From Lachnospiraceae bacterium (lineage in GTDB: Bacteria; Bacillota; Clostridia; Lachnospirales; Lachnospiraceae), in assembly GCA_022791975.1 (NCBI GenBank), contig JAAWAC010000045.1, forward strand, positions 1-56,518: a DNA stretch of 56,518 bases. Reading direction: 5' to 3'. Positions 6,580 through 15,355 of this stretch are shown in pieces. How positions within the stretch are numbered: the first letter of the stretch is position 1; each line of letters begins with the position of its first letter. The translations under genes were made by a program, and so were the position numbers. A model generated the notes under the pieces. That model was not told the DNA's origin, did no database searches, and worked only from the letters and a program-made list of their open reading frames with translations.

Positions 6580-8298
6580 ATGGAAGAATACTGGAGAGAA
6601 GCTCCCCGGCAGGAGGGGAATGCCCAACTGGCTGCCTGCTTAGGGATCAGTCCCATGACTGTACGGCTCATCCGTAGCCGGGGCGTAGAGGGGGAGGAGG
6701 AAATCCGAAAATATCTCCGGGGAACTCTTAAAGACCTGCACGATCCCTTTCAAATGAAAGGGATGGAAAAAGCTGTGGAGCTGCTGACGGAAAAAATCCG
6801 GGAGGGCGCTCCTCTGCGGGTTATCGGAGATTATGATATTGATGGGGTCAATGCTACCTATATATTGCTGACCGGCTTCAAACGGATAGGCGCTCAGGTG
6901 GACACGGTGATTCCGGACAGGCTGAAGGATGGGTATGGACTCAATGAAAATCTCATCCGGGCAGCCAAAGCGGAGGGAATCGACACCATTGTCACTTGTG
7001 ACAATGGGATTGCAGCAGCGGCGGAGATTGCCCTGGGAAGAGAGCTTGGCATGACGTTGGTGGTCACGGATCACCATGAAGTGCCCTTTGAGGAGGACGC
7101 ACAAGGGGAGCGGCATTATCTGCTGCCACCAGCCCATGTGATCCTGAATCCCAAGCAGGCGGACTGTCCCTATCCCTTTAAAAAGTTGTGTGGGGCAGCG
7201 GTGGCTTATAAGCTTATCCAGGCATTGTACCGGAGGCATTTCATTCCAGAGGAGGAGTTACTGGATTTTCTGGAGTTTGTGGCGATGGCTACCGTCGGGG
7301 ATATTATGGAGCTCCAGGGGGAAAACCGTATCTTTGTGCGATATGGCCTGGAAAGGCTGGAGCAAACAAAAAATCTGGGTTATCGGGCCTTAATTATGGT
7401 AAATGGCCTGGGAGAAAAAAAGTTGACGCCCTATCATGTGGGCTTTGTCCTGGGCCCCTGTATCAATGCCAGCGGGCGGCTGGACACTGCCAGAAGAGCT
7501 TTGAATCTGCTCACATCCGAAACCTGGGAGAATGCCCAGGAGCTGGCTGGAGACTTAAAGGCCCTCAATGACAGTCGCAAGGAGCTGACCATAAAGGGCA
7601 CGGAGGAAGCCATCGCCCTTATTGAGTCTGGAGCCTTTGGGCAGGATCGAGTGCTGGTGATATATTTGCCGGACTGCCATGAAAGTCTGGCTGGCATCAT
7701 CGCCGGACGCCTAAAGGAGCGCTATTACCGCCCCTGCTTTGTGCTCACAAGGGGAGAGGAGGGCATCAAGGGATCCGGGCGCTCCATTGAGACCTACTCC
7801 ATGTATGAGGAAATGACCAAAGTAAAGGATCTGTTTGCTAAATTTGGCGGACATCCCATGGCAGCCGGGCTGTCTCTCAAGGGGGAGCAGGTGGAGGAGT
7901 TTCGGCGGCGGATCAACGAGGTTTGCACCTTAAGCCGGGAGGAGTTGATGGCAGTCCAGGATTTTGATGGAGTCCTGCGGCTCCAGTATGTGGGAGAACA
8001 GCTTTTAAAGGAGTTGGAGCTCTTAAAGCCTTATGGAAAAGGAAATCCTCAGCCTTTGTTTGCGGAGAGCGGTGTGCGCATGAAAAGTGGTCGGGTAATG
8101 GGAAAGGATCAGAATGTATTGAAGCTTCAGCTGAAGACAGTGCAGGGAGCCCAGATGGAAGGCATTTACTTTGGGGATGGAAATAGGATGCTGGAGGACA
8201 TGGAGGCTAAGGAGAGCTTTTCTATGCTCTATTATCCGGAGGTAAACGAATACATGGGGAAACATACCATCCAAATCGTGGTAAAGGGAGTTCGCTGA
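6580..8298 (+). CDS. recJ: Single-stranded-DNA-specific 5'-3' exonuclease RecJ
   Basis: 572 residues. The DHH phosphoesterase motifs are visible: 'VIGDYDIDGVNATY' with D84, D86 and D88, and 'VVTDHHEVPF' with D164-H165-H166, which bind the two catalytic metals. The DHHA1 half shows 'GPCINASGRLDTARRAL' and 'KGSGRSIETYSMYEEM...FGGHPMAAGLSL', and the C-terminal OB-like portion 'LLKPYGKGNPQPLF'. RecJ degrades single-stranded DNA in RecF-type recombination and mismatch or base-excision repair in the cytoplasm. It sits 25 bases behind secDF and precedes a two-component system; a secDF-recJ pair is common in Firmicutes. All key residues look intact. Confidence 0.94.
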   Translation: MEEYWREAPRQEGNAQLAACLGISPMTVRLIRSRGVEGEEEIRKYLRGTLKDLHDPFQMKGMEKAVELLTEKIREGAPLRVIGDYDIDGVNATYILLTGFKRIGAQVDTVIPDRLKDGYGLNENLIRAAKAEGIDTIVTCDNGIAAAAEIALGRELGMTLVVTDHHEVPFEEDAQGERHYLLPPAHVILNPKQADCPYPFKKLCGAAVAYKLIQALYRRHFIPEEELLDFLEFVAMATVGDIMELQGENRIFVRYGLERLEQTKNLGYRALIMVNGLGEKKLTPYHVGFVLGPCINASGRLDTARRALNLLTSETWENAQELAGDLKALNDSRKELTIKGTEEAIALIESGAFGQDRVLVIYLPDCHESLAGIIAGRLKERYYRPCFVLTRGEEGIKGSGRSIETYSMYEEMTKVKDLFAKFGGHPMAAGLSLKGEQVEEFRRRINEVCTLSREELMAVQDFDGVLRLQYVGEQLLKELELLKPYGKGNPQPLFAESGVRMKSGRVMGKDQNVLKLQLKTVQGAQMEGIYFGDGNRMLEDMEAKESFSMLYYPEVNEYMGKHTIQIVVKGVR

Positions 8299-8349
8299 GG
8301 CCTTATTTTTAAGGTTCAAGGGGAAGTAAGGTAGAGGACAGGGATACAG

Positions 8350-9966
8350 ATGCTGAAGGTATTTTTGGTAGAGGACGAAATTATTATCCGAGAGGGAATA
8401 AAAAATAATATTGACTGGGAGAGAGAGGGCTTTGCCTTTGTAGGGGAAGCTAGTGATGGGGAGCTGGCCTATCCATTGATCCAGCAGACACGACCGGATA
8501 TACTCCTGACAGATATTCGTATGCCTTTTATGGACGGGCTGGAGTTGAGCCGTCTGGTAAAGCAGGAAATGCCGGATATGAAAATTATTGTCCTCAGCGG
8601 CTATGATGAATTCGAGTATGCCAAAGAAGGCATTAATATTGGCATTACGGACTATTTGGTAAAGCCCGTGTCAGGAAGCCAGCTTCTAGAAGCAGTGAAA
8701 AAGGTGGAGAAAATTATCCTGGAGGAGATGGAGCAGCGGCAGTTTCTCCAGACCTTTGAAAGGGAGAGGCAGGAAAACGCCCAGCTGGCCCGACAGAAAT
8801 TTTTCCGGCGGTTGGTTTCGGGAAAGCAACCGGTGGCCGTGCTGCTAAAGGAGGGGCGTGAGGTGGATATGGATCTGGCGGCCAAGCGATATAATATTGT
8901 GCTGTTTCAGCTGTTTCTGGGGGGCGAGGTAGAGGGCTATTCAGAAGAGCAGAATATGGCTGTCCGGGCGGTGGAGGCCATGACGGCAAATATGTCTCAG
9001 GTTCTTATGGTGGAACTGGGATTGGAGGGCTGGGCCTTTATCCTAAAGGAGAATGAGGAAAAGCAGCTGGAGCAACTGGAGAGGGAGTTTCTGGAAGGAA
9101 TCCAACAGACCATACAGAAGGCGGATTCTGGTATCGAGTATTTCGGCGGCGTGGGGGAAGCCGTAGGGCGCCTGGGAGAGTTGAGTCGTTGTTTTGAAGC
9201 AGCAAACCGGGCCTTTGCCTACCGGTACCTGCTGCCCCGGAATCAGATTATCTCCAGTGGAGAGTTGGCCAAAGAGGGAGCCGTGGATGAAGGACTACAG
9301 CTTAGTGCCCTTCAGGTGGATAAGCTGGACAGACGGATAGTGGAGCGATTTTTGAAAACAGGACTGAAAAGTGAAGCTATCCATTTTATTGACGAATATT
9401 TGGCAAGTCTGGGGGAGAGTAATGTTCAGTCCCTTTTGTTCCGACAGTATGTGACCATGGATTTTTATTTTGCGGCCGCGGCCATGGTGGAACAGCTGGG
9501 TTATGAGTCCGGAGTGCTGGCAGAGCTGTGTGGGGATTTCCAGACCACACCAGCGGTTTTTTCCACTGTGGAGCAAAGCAGGGGGTATCTGCGCAGGCTG
9601 CTGGAGACGGCCATTGATCTGCGGGAGAAGTCCTCTCAGCAGAAATATACTACTCTGTTAAAAGATGCCAGGAGCTATATTGAGCAGCACTACGACGAGG
9701 AAAATATTTCTCTGAATACAGTGGCGGCCAGTGTGAATCTAAGTCCCAATCATTTCAGCACCATTTTCAGCCAAGAGATGGGGCAGACTTTTATTGAGTT
9801 TCTCACCCAGGTGCGCATGGAGAAAGCCAAAGAAATGCTCCGAGGGACCTCCCTGAAAACCGCAGAGATCGCCTTTGCAGTGGGATATAAAGATTCCCAT
9901 TATTTCAGCTATCTCTTTAAAAAGACCCAAGAGTGTACGCCCCGGGAATTCCGGGCCCAGGCTTAG
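8350..9966 (+). CDS. YesN-type response regulator with AraC DNA-binding domain
   Basis: 538 residues. The receiver domain (1-125) has acidic residues 'VEDE' at 8-11, the phospho-acceptor D55 in 'LLTDIRMP' and K in 'DYLVKPV'. A long middle region of about 300 residues (helical, GGDEF-like linker typical of this family) leads to two AraC helix-turn-helix motifs ('ISLNTVAASVNLSPNHFSTI', 'LKTAEIAFAVGYKDSHYFSY'). The kinase gene follows 25 bases later, then a sugar ABC transporter, so it most likely activates that transporter. A direct repeat ATTGTTCA overlapping the transporter's -35 (11462-11480) is a candidate binding site. Target sugar not directly shown. Confidence 0.92.
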   Translation: MLKVFLVEDEIIIREGIKNNIDWEREGFAFVGEASDGELAYPLIQQTRPDILLTDIRMPFMDGLELSRLVKQEMPDMKIIVLSGYDEFEYAKEGINIGITDYLVKPVSGSQLLEAVKKVEKIILEEMEQRQFLQTFERERQENAQLARQKFFRRLVSGKQPVAVLLKEGREVDMDLAAKRYNIVLFQLFLGGEVEGYSEEQNMAVRAVEAMTANMSQVLMVELGLEGWAFILKENEEKQLEQLEREFLEGIQQTIQKADSGIEYFGGVGEAVGRLGELSRCFEAANRAFAYRYLLPRNQIISSGELAKEGAVDEGLQLSALQVDKLDRRIVERFLKTGLKSEAIHFIDEYLASLGESNVQSLLFRQYVTMDFYFAAAAMVEQLGYESGVLAELCGDFQTTPAVFSTVEQSRGYLRRLLETAIDLREKSSQQKYTTLLKDARSYIEQHYDEENISLNTVAASVNLSPNHFSTIFSQEMGQTFIEFLTQVRMEKAKEMLRGTSLKTAEIAFAVGYKDSHYFSYLFKKTQECTPREFRAQA

Positions 9967-9991
9967 GCAGTGAAATTTGAGGAAAGGGAAT

Positions 9992-11437
9992 ATGTGGAAA
10001 TCTGGTTCTTCATTAAAAAAGCGTCTGAATATGCTGTTGATCATCTGTCTGGTGCCTCTCACAGTAATGATATTTTATTTGATTATCCTGGTGGAACGGT
10101 TTTCCCAGCGTTATGATGTGGTTGTGGAAAAGATTACCATGGCCAATGCCTACAATATCCATTTTAAAGAGGACATTGACTACATTATGTATGTGGTGGT
10201 GGTAAACTCAGAGCGAGCCCAGGAGCTGGTGGATACCCAGCGGCCTCATGAAATGATAGAGGAGGCCCGGGAGGTATTTGGAACCTTGTATGACAAGGCA
10301 GATGCGGATTATCCCAGAAACCAGCTGGACGGAATTCTCCGGTGTCTGAACACTCTGGAGGACCGAATAGAGGAAATAGAGGAAAATGCCCTGGTCAGTG
10401 GCACCTATGATGAAAACCTGGAGCGTCTGGATATGAATGTGCGCATTCTCACGGAGATTATTCAGGAGCAGATTCAGGAATATATTTACTATGAGGCCAC
10501 CTGCCTGGAGGCTCTGCGTGCGGGAATTCGCACGGAGGTGGAGACTACCATTCGTATGAGCGCCGTGATTGTGGCGATTATTTTGCTGGGAGCGCTGTTT
10601 ATCTGTCGAAAAATAAGCCAGGGTATCACGGAGCCTATCCGGGAGCTGTGCGAGGTAACCCGTATAGCTGGACGAGGTGATTTTACTGTGCGTACTCAGG
10701 AGGAGAGCAGTGATGAGTTGGCTGTGCTCAATGCTAGTTTCAATCAGATGGTGGAAAAAATTGGAAATTTAGTGGAGGATATTCGCATTGAACAGCTGAA
10801 TCTGCGGGCCACAGAGCTTAAACTTCTCCAGGCTCAAATCAATCCTCATTTTCTGTATAATACCTTGGATGCCATTATCTGGCTGGCGGAGGCTAATGAG
10901 ACGGATCAGGTGGTCTGCATGGTTACCGCTCTGTCAGATTTTTTTCGTACCACCCTCAGCAAAGGTCGAGACTATATTACCATCCGGGAGGAGGAGGCTC
11001 ATATCCGCAGTTATCTCCAGATTCAGCAGGTACGCTACCGGGATATTTTAGAATATGATATCTGTATCCCGGAGGAGCTGGGAGAATACCAAATTTTAAA
11101 GCTGACATTGCAGCCCCTTGTGGAAAATGCCCTCTACCACGGGATTAAAAAGAAACGGGGGCTGGGACATATCCGAGTCACCGGAGAGCAGGAGGGGGAC
11201 AGAATTCTTTTAAAAGTCTGGGATGACGGTATTGGCATGGATGAGGAGCGGCTTTCCCATGTGAGAAAGATTATCAGCGGAGAGCTGACAGAGGCAAATA
11301 TGGCCTCAGGCTTTGGACTGTTTAATGTGGAACAGCGGCTGCGTCTGAATTATGGGATGGAATATGGTCTCAGCATTGACAGTGTGAACGGCCAGTGTAC
11401 GGAATCGGTAGTGGTGATCCCGGTCGTAAAAAATTGA
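9992..11437 (+). CDS. YesM-type sensor histidine kinase
   Basis: 481 residues from ATG 9992, chosen over the in-frame TTG 15 bases upstream because GAGGAAAGGG ends just ahead of it. Membrane segments at about 9-32 and 190-212 flank an extracytoplasmic, mostly helical domain of about 155 residues. A HAMP domain ('ISQGITEPIRELCEVTRIAG') follows, then the His_kinase motif 'LQAQINPHFLYNTLDAIIW' with the phospho-acceptor histidine, and a HATPase domain with 'LVENALYHGI' and 'VWDDGIGMD'. It phosphorylates the adjacent AraC-type regulator in response to an external signal, probably a sugar or a sugar-loaded binding protein. The second orphan YtfQ-like protein (18271) is a plausible ligand-bearing partner; that is inference. 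Confidence 0.92.
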   Translation: MWKSGSSLKKRLNMLLIICLVPLTVMIFYLIILVERFSQRYDVVVEKITMANAYNIHFKEDIDYIMYVVVVNSERAQELVDTQRPHEMIEEAREVFGTLYDKADADYPRNQLDGILRCLNTLEDRIEEIEENALVSGTYDENLERLDMNVRILTEIIQEQIQEYIYYEATCLEALRAGIRTEVETTIRMSAVIVAIILLGALFICRKISQGITEPIRELCEVTRIAGRGDFTVRTQEESSDELAVLNASFNQMVEKIGNLVEDIRIEQLNLRATELKLLQAQINPHFLYNTLDAIIWLAEANETDQVVCMVTALSDFFRTTLSKGRDYITIREEEAHIRSYLQIQQVRYRDILEYDICIPEELGEYQILKLTLQPLVENALYHGIKKKRGLGHIRVTGEQEGDRILLKVWDDGIGMDEERLSHVRKIISGELTEANMASGFGLFNVEQRLRLNYGMEYGLSIDSVNGQCTESVVVIPVVKN

Positions 11438-11461
11438 ACCTTTTTCCGTAAAAAAACAACC

Positions 11462-11502
11462 ATTGTTCATAGATTGTTCAAAAATTAGTAAAAATCTATA
11501 CT
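11462..11502 (+). promoter_or_regulatory. Promoter and direct-repeat activator site for the sugar ABC operon
   Basis: TTGTTC (11474-11479), 17 bases, TATACT (11497-11502). The sequence ATTGTTCA occurs twice, at 11462-11469 and 11473-11480, an 11-base period on the same helix face, the second copy overlapping the -35. That is the expected placement for an AraC-type activator contacting RNA polymerase; the YesN-type regulator at 8350 is the obvious candidate. Confidence 0.6.
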
Positions 11503-11522
11503 TAATTCAAAAGGAAGTCCGT

Positions 11523-11549
11523 ATGAAAAACCTCCCGGATATTGTATGA
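11523..11549 (+). CDS. Leader peptide ORF, 8 codons (MKNLPDIV)
   Basis: ATG 11523 follows AAGGAAG (11511-11517) by five bases, good spacing for initiation. The eight codons overlap the left arm of the hairpin at 11531-11595 and its TGA falls exactly in the unpaired ATGA bulge of that arm. A ribosome translating it would melt the base of the hairpin that hides the ribosome binding site of the binding-protein gene. Too short for family evidence; the case rests on SD, start, stop placement and overlap with the structure. Confidence 0.5.
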   Translation: MKNLPDIV

Positions 11550-11595
11550 TTTTACCATGGCCAAGAGAGCTTGGTAAAAACAATATCTAGGGAGG
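11531..11595 (+). promoter_or_regulatory. Long leader hairpin sequestering the ribosome binding site of the binding-protein gene
   Basis: Three helices stack: CCTCCC (11531-11536) with GGGAGG (11590-11595), GATATTGT (11538-11545) with ACAATATC (11580-11587), and TTTTACCA (11550-11557) with TGGTAAAA (11572-11579), 22 base pairs in all with only small internal loops. GGGAGG is the Shine-Dalgarno sequence for ATG 11603. An alternative inner pairing CCAAG/CTTGG (11561-11565/11570-11574) competes with the apical helix, so a switch is possible. No T-run follows, so control would be translational or by RNA processing. Confidence 0.7.
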
Positions 11596-11602
11596 TATTA
11601 TC

Positions 11603-12715
11603 ATGAAAAGAAAAATTGCAAGCATTCTTATTTGTGTCGCAATGGTTGCAGCCATGGTGGTGGGCTGTGGTTCCAAGGAAGAGCCGGCTGCCGCACCTAC
11701 AGAGCAGGAGGCAGAGGCTGACACACCTGCGGACGCACCGGAAGCGGATGCACCGGAGGCTGATGCTCCAGCCGCAGGTGGAGAGCTGATAACCATTGGT
11801 TTTGCACAGGTGGGACATGAGTCTGACTGGCGGACAGCTTCCACAAAATCCTGTCAGGATGTATTTTCCGAGGCAAATGGTTATGATTTACAGTTTGTGG
11901 ACTGTGACAATGACTCTGCAGAGCAGCTGAATGCCGTGCGGACTTTCATTGAGCAGGATGTGGATTACATTATCATTGACCCCATTGTATCCACTGGATG
12001 GGATACCGTTTTGAGTGAGTGTGAGAGCGCTGGCATTCCGGTTATCATCATTGACCGTACCATTGATGACTCTGACAAGTATGTATCCTGGGTAGGCTCC
12101 AACTTTAAGACCGAGGGTTTGGCTGCAGGGGAGTGGTTGAAGGCTTACACAGAAGCAAAGAATATCAGTGAAGTCAATGTATTGGTTATTGAAGGCTCCA
12201 CCGGCGCTTCTGCAACCATTGGCCGTACCGAGGGCTTTAAAGAGATCGCAGACAGAGAAGGCTGGACCATTTTGGACTCCCAGAGCGGCGATTTCACCCA
12301 GGAGGGTGGACAGAAGGTTATGGAATCCTACTGCAAGTCCTATGAAGGAAAATTCAATGTGGTGGTATGCCAGAATGATAATGAGGCATTTGGCGCTATG
12401 GATGCTATGAAGGCTGCCAGCGTTTCCTATGGCGTGAACGGTGATGTAATTCTGATTTCCTTTGATGCCTGCACCGCTGGTCTTGAGTTTGTAATGTCCG
12501 GAGACATTAATGCAGACTTTGAGTGCAACCCGCTGGCCGCTCCTTTTGTAGAGGATGTTATCAAGACTCTCCAGAGTGGAGGAACTCCAGAAAAGGAAGT
12601 ATACATGGTTGAGCATTGGTATGTAAATGAGGATATCCTCTCCAGTATCGAGGTAAATGGCGAGAGCCAGGAGCTGACCGTGGTAACACAGGATATCATT
12701 GACGCACAGTATTAA
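11603..12715 (+). CDS. YtfQ-type sugar ABC transporter substrate-binding lipoprotein
   Basis: 370 residues. A lipoprotein signal ends at 'VVGC' with Cys22, followed by an Ala/Pro/Glu-rich linker (about 24-60), then a periplasmic-binding-protein fold of the ribose/galactose class: 'ITIGFAQVGHESDWRTAS', 'DYIIIDPIVSTGWDTVL', 'IPVIIIDRTIDD', 'WVGSNFKTEGLAAGEWL'. The 'GFSQVGxESxWR' opening and 'DPIVxTGWD' are hallmarks of the YtfQ (galactofuranose-binding) subfamily. It delivers the sugar to the ATPase/permeases encoded downstream. The araA neighbour points to arabinose or an arabinofuranose rather than galactofuranose as ligand (inference). Translation is gated by the leader hairpin at 11531. Confidence 0.92.
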   Translation: MKRKIASILICVAMVAAMVVGCGSKEEPAAAPTEQEAEADTPADAPEADAPEADAPAAGGELITIGFAQVGHESDWRTASTKSCQDVFSEANGYDLQFVDCDNDSAEQLNAVRTFIEQDVDYIIIDPIVSTGWDTVLSECESAGIPVIIIDRTIDDSDKYVSWVGSNFKTEGLAAGEWLKAYTEAKNISEVNVLVIEGSTGASATIGRTEGFKEIADREGWTILDSQSGDFTQEGGQKVMESYCKSYEGKFNVVVCQNDNEAFGAMDAMKAASVSYGVNGDVILISFDACTAGLEFVMSGDINADFECNPLAAPFVEDVIKTLQSGGTPEKEVYMVEHWYVNEDILSSIEVNGESQELTVVTQDIIDAQY

Positions 12716-12723
12716 CTGGCTGA

Positions 12724-12750
12724 GGGGAGGCTCAAGGGATGAGTCTCCCC
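12724..12750 (+). other. Intercistronic stem-loop after the binding-protein gene
   Basis: GGGGAGGCTC (12724-12733) pairs with GAGTCTCCCC (12741-12750), ten pairs with one G-U, closing a 7-base loop. It lies directly behind the binding-protein stop and lacks a T-tract. Such stems commonly protect the binding-protein mRNA so that it is made in excess over the membrane components; it also argues against translation starting at ATG 12739, which sits in the loop. Confidence 0.6.
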
Positions 12751-12774
12751 TTCCTTAGCGGAAAGGATGTAAAA

Positions 12775-14295
12775 ATGGACCAAAACGTTGTATTGACTAT
12801 GCGGGGCATTACCATGACCTTCCCCGGGGTAAAAGCCCTGGATCATGTGGACTTTACCCTACGGAGCGGAGAGATCCACGCGCTTATGGGAGAGAACGGA
12901 GCAGGAAAATCCACCCTGATCAAATGTCTTACCGGAATCAATGCTTTTGAGGCCGGGGAAATTCATGTGGCGGGAATCGATGGACCAGTGATGAATCATT
13001 CCACTTTGGATGCCCAAAAAAAAGGAATCTCCACCGTGTATCAGGAGGTAAACCTGTGTCCTAACTTAAGCGTGGCGGAAAACCTGTTTATTGGGCGGGA
13101 GCCCAAGACCAGATTTGGCACCATTGATTGGAAGGAAATGAACCGCCGATCTCAGAAGATTATGACAGACTTGGATATGCATATTGATGTCACCCAGAAC
13201 CTGGAGGAATACTCTCTGGCTTTGCAACAAATGATTGCCATCGCCAGGGCCGTGGATATGGATTGCAAGGTTCTGATTTTAGATGAACCGACCTCCTCCC
13301 TGGATGATAATGAGGTGGCAAAACTGTTTCGACTGATGAAGCAGCTAAAGGAAAAGGGCGTGGGAATTGTGTTCGTGACCCATTTTCTGGAACAGGTATA
13401 TGCGGTCTGTGATCGAATCACTGTGCTGCGGAATGGCCAGCTGGTGGGAGAGTACCCAATCGCAGATCTGCCCAGAGTGAAGCTGGTGGCAGCCATGATG
13501 GGAAAAGATTTCGACGATCTGGCAGCCATTAAATCTGAGGAGGCTCCCGTCTTCAGCGAGGAGGACCTGTTGATTGACGCTCAGGGATTGAGCCATAAGG
13601 GCACTATCAAGCCCTTTAACTTGCAGATTCACAAGGGTGAGGTTGTGGGGCTTACCGGTCTTTTAGGATCCGGGCGGAGCGAGTTGGCCAGAGTTATCTA
13701 TGGAGCGGATAAAAATCAGACGGGTACCTTAAAAGTAAAGGGGCAGGAAGTGAAAATCAATGCGCCCATTGATGCCATGAATCTGGGCATGGGGCTTTTG
13801 CCCGATGACAGAAAGGCGGAGGGAATTATCGGGGATCTCTCTGTGCGGGAAAACATTATTCTAGCTCTCCAGGCCAAGAGAGGGATGTTCCGGCTGCTGC
13901 CCATGAAGGAGCAGATCGAGATTGCGGATAAATATATTGAAATGCTCCAGATCAAGACAGCCAGCCGGGAGACTTTGATTCGGCAGCTGTCCGGCGGAAA
14001 CCAGCAGAAGGTGATTCTGGGGCGCTGGCTGGCTACGGACCCAGATTTCCTGATTTTGGATGAGCCTACCCGGGGCATTGATATTGGAACCAAAACGGAG
14101 ATCCAAAAGCTGGTGTTGAAGCTTGCCGGGGAGGGCAAGAGCCTGATCTTCATCTCCTCGGAGATCGAAGAGATGCTTCGTACCTGCAGCAAAATGGCAG
14201 TTCTCCGGGATGGTGTAAAAGTGGGAGAGATCACGGAGAAATTATCTCAGGAGACCGTGATGAAAGCGATTGCAGGAGGTGGCAGCGATGAATAG
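12775..14295 (+). CDS. Sugar ABC transporter ATPase with two nucleotide-binding domains (YtfR/RbsA class)
   Basis: 506 residues, the usual length of the duplicated RbsA/MglA-type ATPase. The first domain has Walker A 'GENGAGKST' and Walker B 'VLILDEPTSSLD'. The second shows the typical degenerate P-loop 'GLLGSGRSELARVI' but an intact signature 'QLSGGNQQKVILGRWL' and 'FLILDEPTRGIDIG'. It powers import through the two permeases encoded next. The start is taken as ATG 12775 behind GGAAAGGAT; an upstream in-frame ATG at 12739 is buried in a stem-loop. It overlaps the next gene by 8 bases, showing tight translational coupling. Confidence 0.92.
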   Translation: MDQNVVLTMRGITMTFPGVKALDHVDFTLRSGEIHALMGENGAGKSTLIKCLTGINAFEAGEIHVAGIDGPVMNHSTLDAQKKGISTVYQEVNLCPNLSVAENLFIGREPKTRFGTIDWKEMNRRSQKIMTDLDMHIDVTQNLEEYSLALQQMIAIARAVDMDCKVLILDEPTSSLDDNEVAKLFRLMKQLKEKGVGIVFVTHFLEQVYAVCDRITVLRNGQLVGEYPIADLPRVKLVAAMMGKDFDDLAAIKSEEAPVFSEEDLLIDAQGLSHKGTIKPFNLQIHKGEVVGLTGLLGSGRSELARVIYGADKNQTGTLKVKGQEVKINAPIDAMNLGMGLLPDDRKAEGIIGDLSVRENIILALQAKRGMFRLLPMKEQIEIADKYIEMLQIKTASRETLIRQLSGGNQQKVILGRWLATDPDFLILDEPTRGIDIGTKTEIQKLVLKLAGEGKSLIFISSEIEEMLRTCSKMAVLRDGVKVGEITEKLSQETVMKAIAGGGSDE

Positions 14296-15355
14296 ATTGA
14301 AAAAAATAACGGGAATGTCTCTGTTTCTTCCTATTTTTTGTATGCTTCTGGTTATGGCGGTAAATATAGTGTACGACGTTTCCTCAGGAAACTTTGCTTT
14401 TAACTTTTTTACCATATCTGTGCGAAATGGCGTGCTTTATGGCCGTCTTATAGATATTTTAAACCGGGGCAGTGAGGTGACAATTCTGGCTATTGGCATG
14501 ACTCTGGTGGTTTCAGCTTCCGCGGGAACGGATATTTCTGTGGGCTCCGTCATGTCGCTGGCAGCCTCTTTCTGCTGCATGCTGCTGGCTGGCTACGGAG
14601 TATCCTCCACCAATGATCTGGCAGTTCCTCTGGTGGTGGGCGTGCTGGGCGCCATCCTGATGGGCTGCCTTTGTGGCGCCTTTAATGGCTTCTTAGTAGC
14701 TTATCTGAATGTACAGCCCATGGTGGCCACTTTGATTTTGTTTTCAGCCGCCCGGGCCATTGGTCTTCTTCTGTGCAACAATCTGATTGTGTATGTGCGC
14801 AACGAGTCCTTCCAGTTTTTTGGGGGTTATCTGGGCTTTTTGCCAACTCCCATTGTGATTGCGGCGGTATGCATTGCCATTGTGGCTGTTTTATTAAAGA
14901 AAACAGCTCTGGGTCTGTATATCCAAAGCGTGGGAATTAATAAGAAAGCGTCCCGGATTGCGGGGTTAAATTCCGCCCGGATTATTTTTCTGTGTTATCT
15001 GGTTTGCGGTTTGGCTGCAGGTATCGCAGGGCTTATGGCCTCCTCCCGCATAAGCTCCGCAGACTCCAACAACATTGGCCTCAATTACGAGCTGGATGCC
15101 ATTTTGGCAGTGGCTTTGGGAGGAAACAGCCTGGGAGGTGGCAAGTTTAATCTGGCAGGCTCCATTATCGGCGCCTACACTATTCAGGCCATTTCCATAA
15201 CCTTGTATGCTCTGGGCGTATCTACGGAGCAGGCGCCAGTATACAAAGCTATTATTGTAATTCTTATTGTAACCATCCAGGCACCACCCTTTAAAGCATG
15301 GATAAAAAGGCTGAATGCGAAAAGGGCTCTGGAAAAAGGAGGTGCTACCGCATGA
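14288..15355 (+). CDS. Sugar ABC transporter permease (YtfT-like)
   Basis: 355 residues of the BPD_transp_2 family (RbsC type), with about nine hydrophobic segments. Typical motifs are 'GMTLVVSASAGTDISVGSVM' and 'YELDAILAVALGGNSLGGGK', the loop that contacts the ATPase. The start ATG 14288 lies within the end of the ATPase gene and follows GCAGGAGGTGG. It would form a heterodimeric channel with the permease that follows, as YtfT does with YjfF in the E. coli galactofuranose system. A short in-frame extension upstream is not needed. Confidence 0.9.
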   Translation: MNRLKKITGMSLFLPIFCMLLVMAVNIVYDVSSGNFAFNFFTISVRNGVLYGRLIDILNRGSEVTILAIGMTLVVSASAGTDISVGSVMSLAASFCCMLLAGYGVSSTNDLAVPLVVGVLGAILMGCLCGAFNGFLVAYLNVQPMVATLILFSAARAIGLLLCNNLIVYVRNESFQFFGGYLGFLPTPIVIAAVCIAIVAVLLKKTALGLYIQSVGINKKASRIAGLNSARIIFLCYLVCGLAAGIAGLMASSRISSADSNNIGLNYELDAILAVALGGNSLGGGKFNLAGSIIGAYTIQAISITLYALGVSTEQAPVYKAIIVILIVTIQAPPFKAWIKRLNAKRALEKGGATA

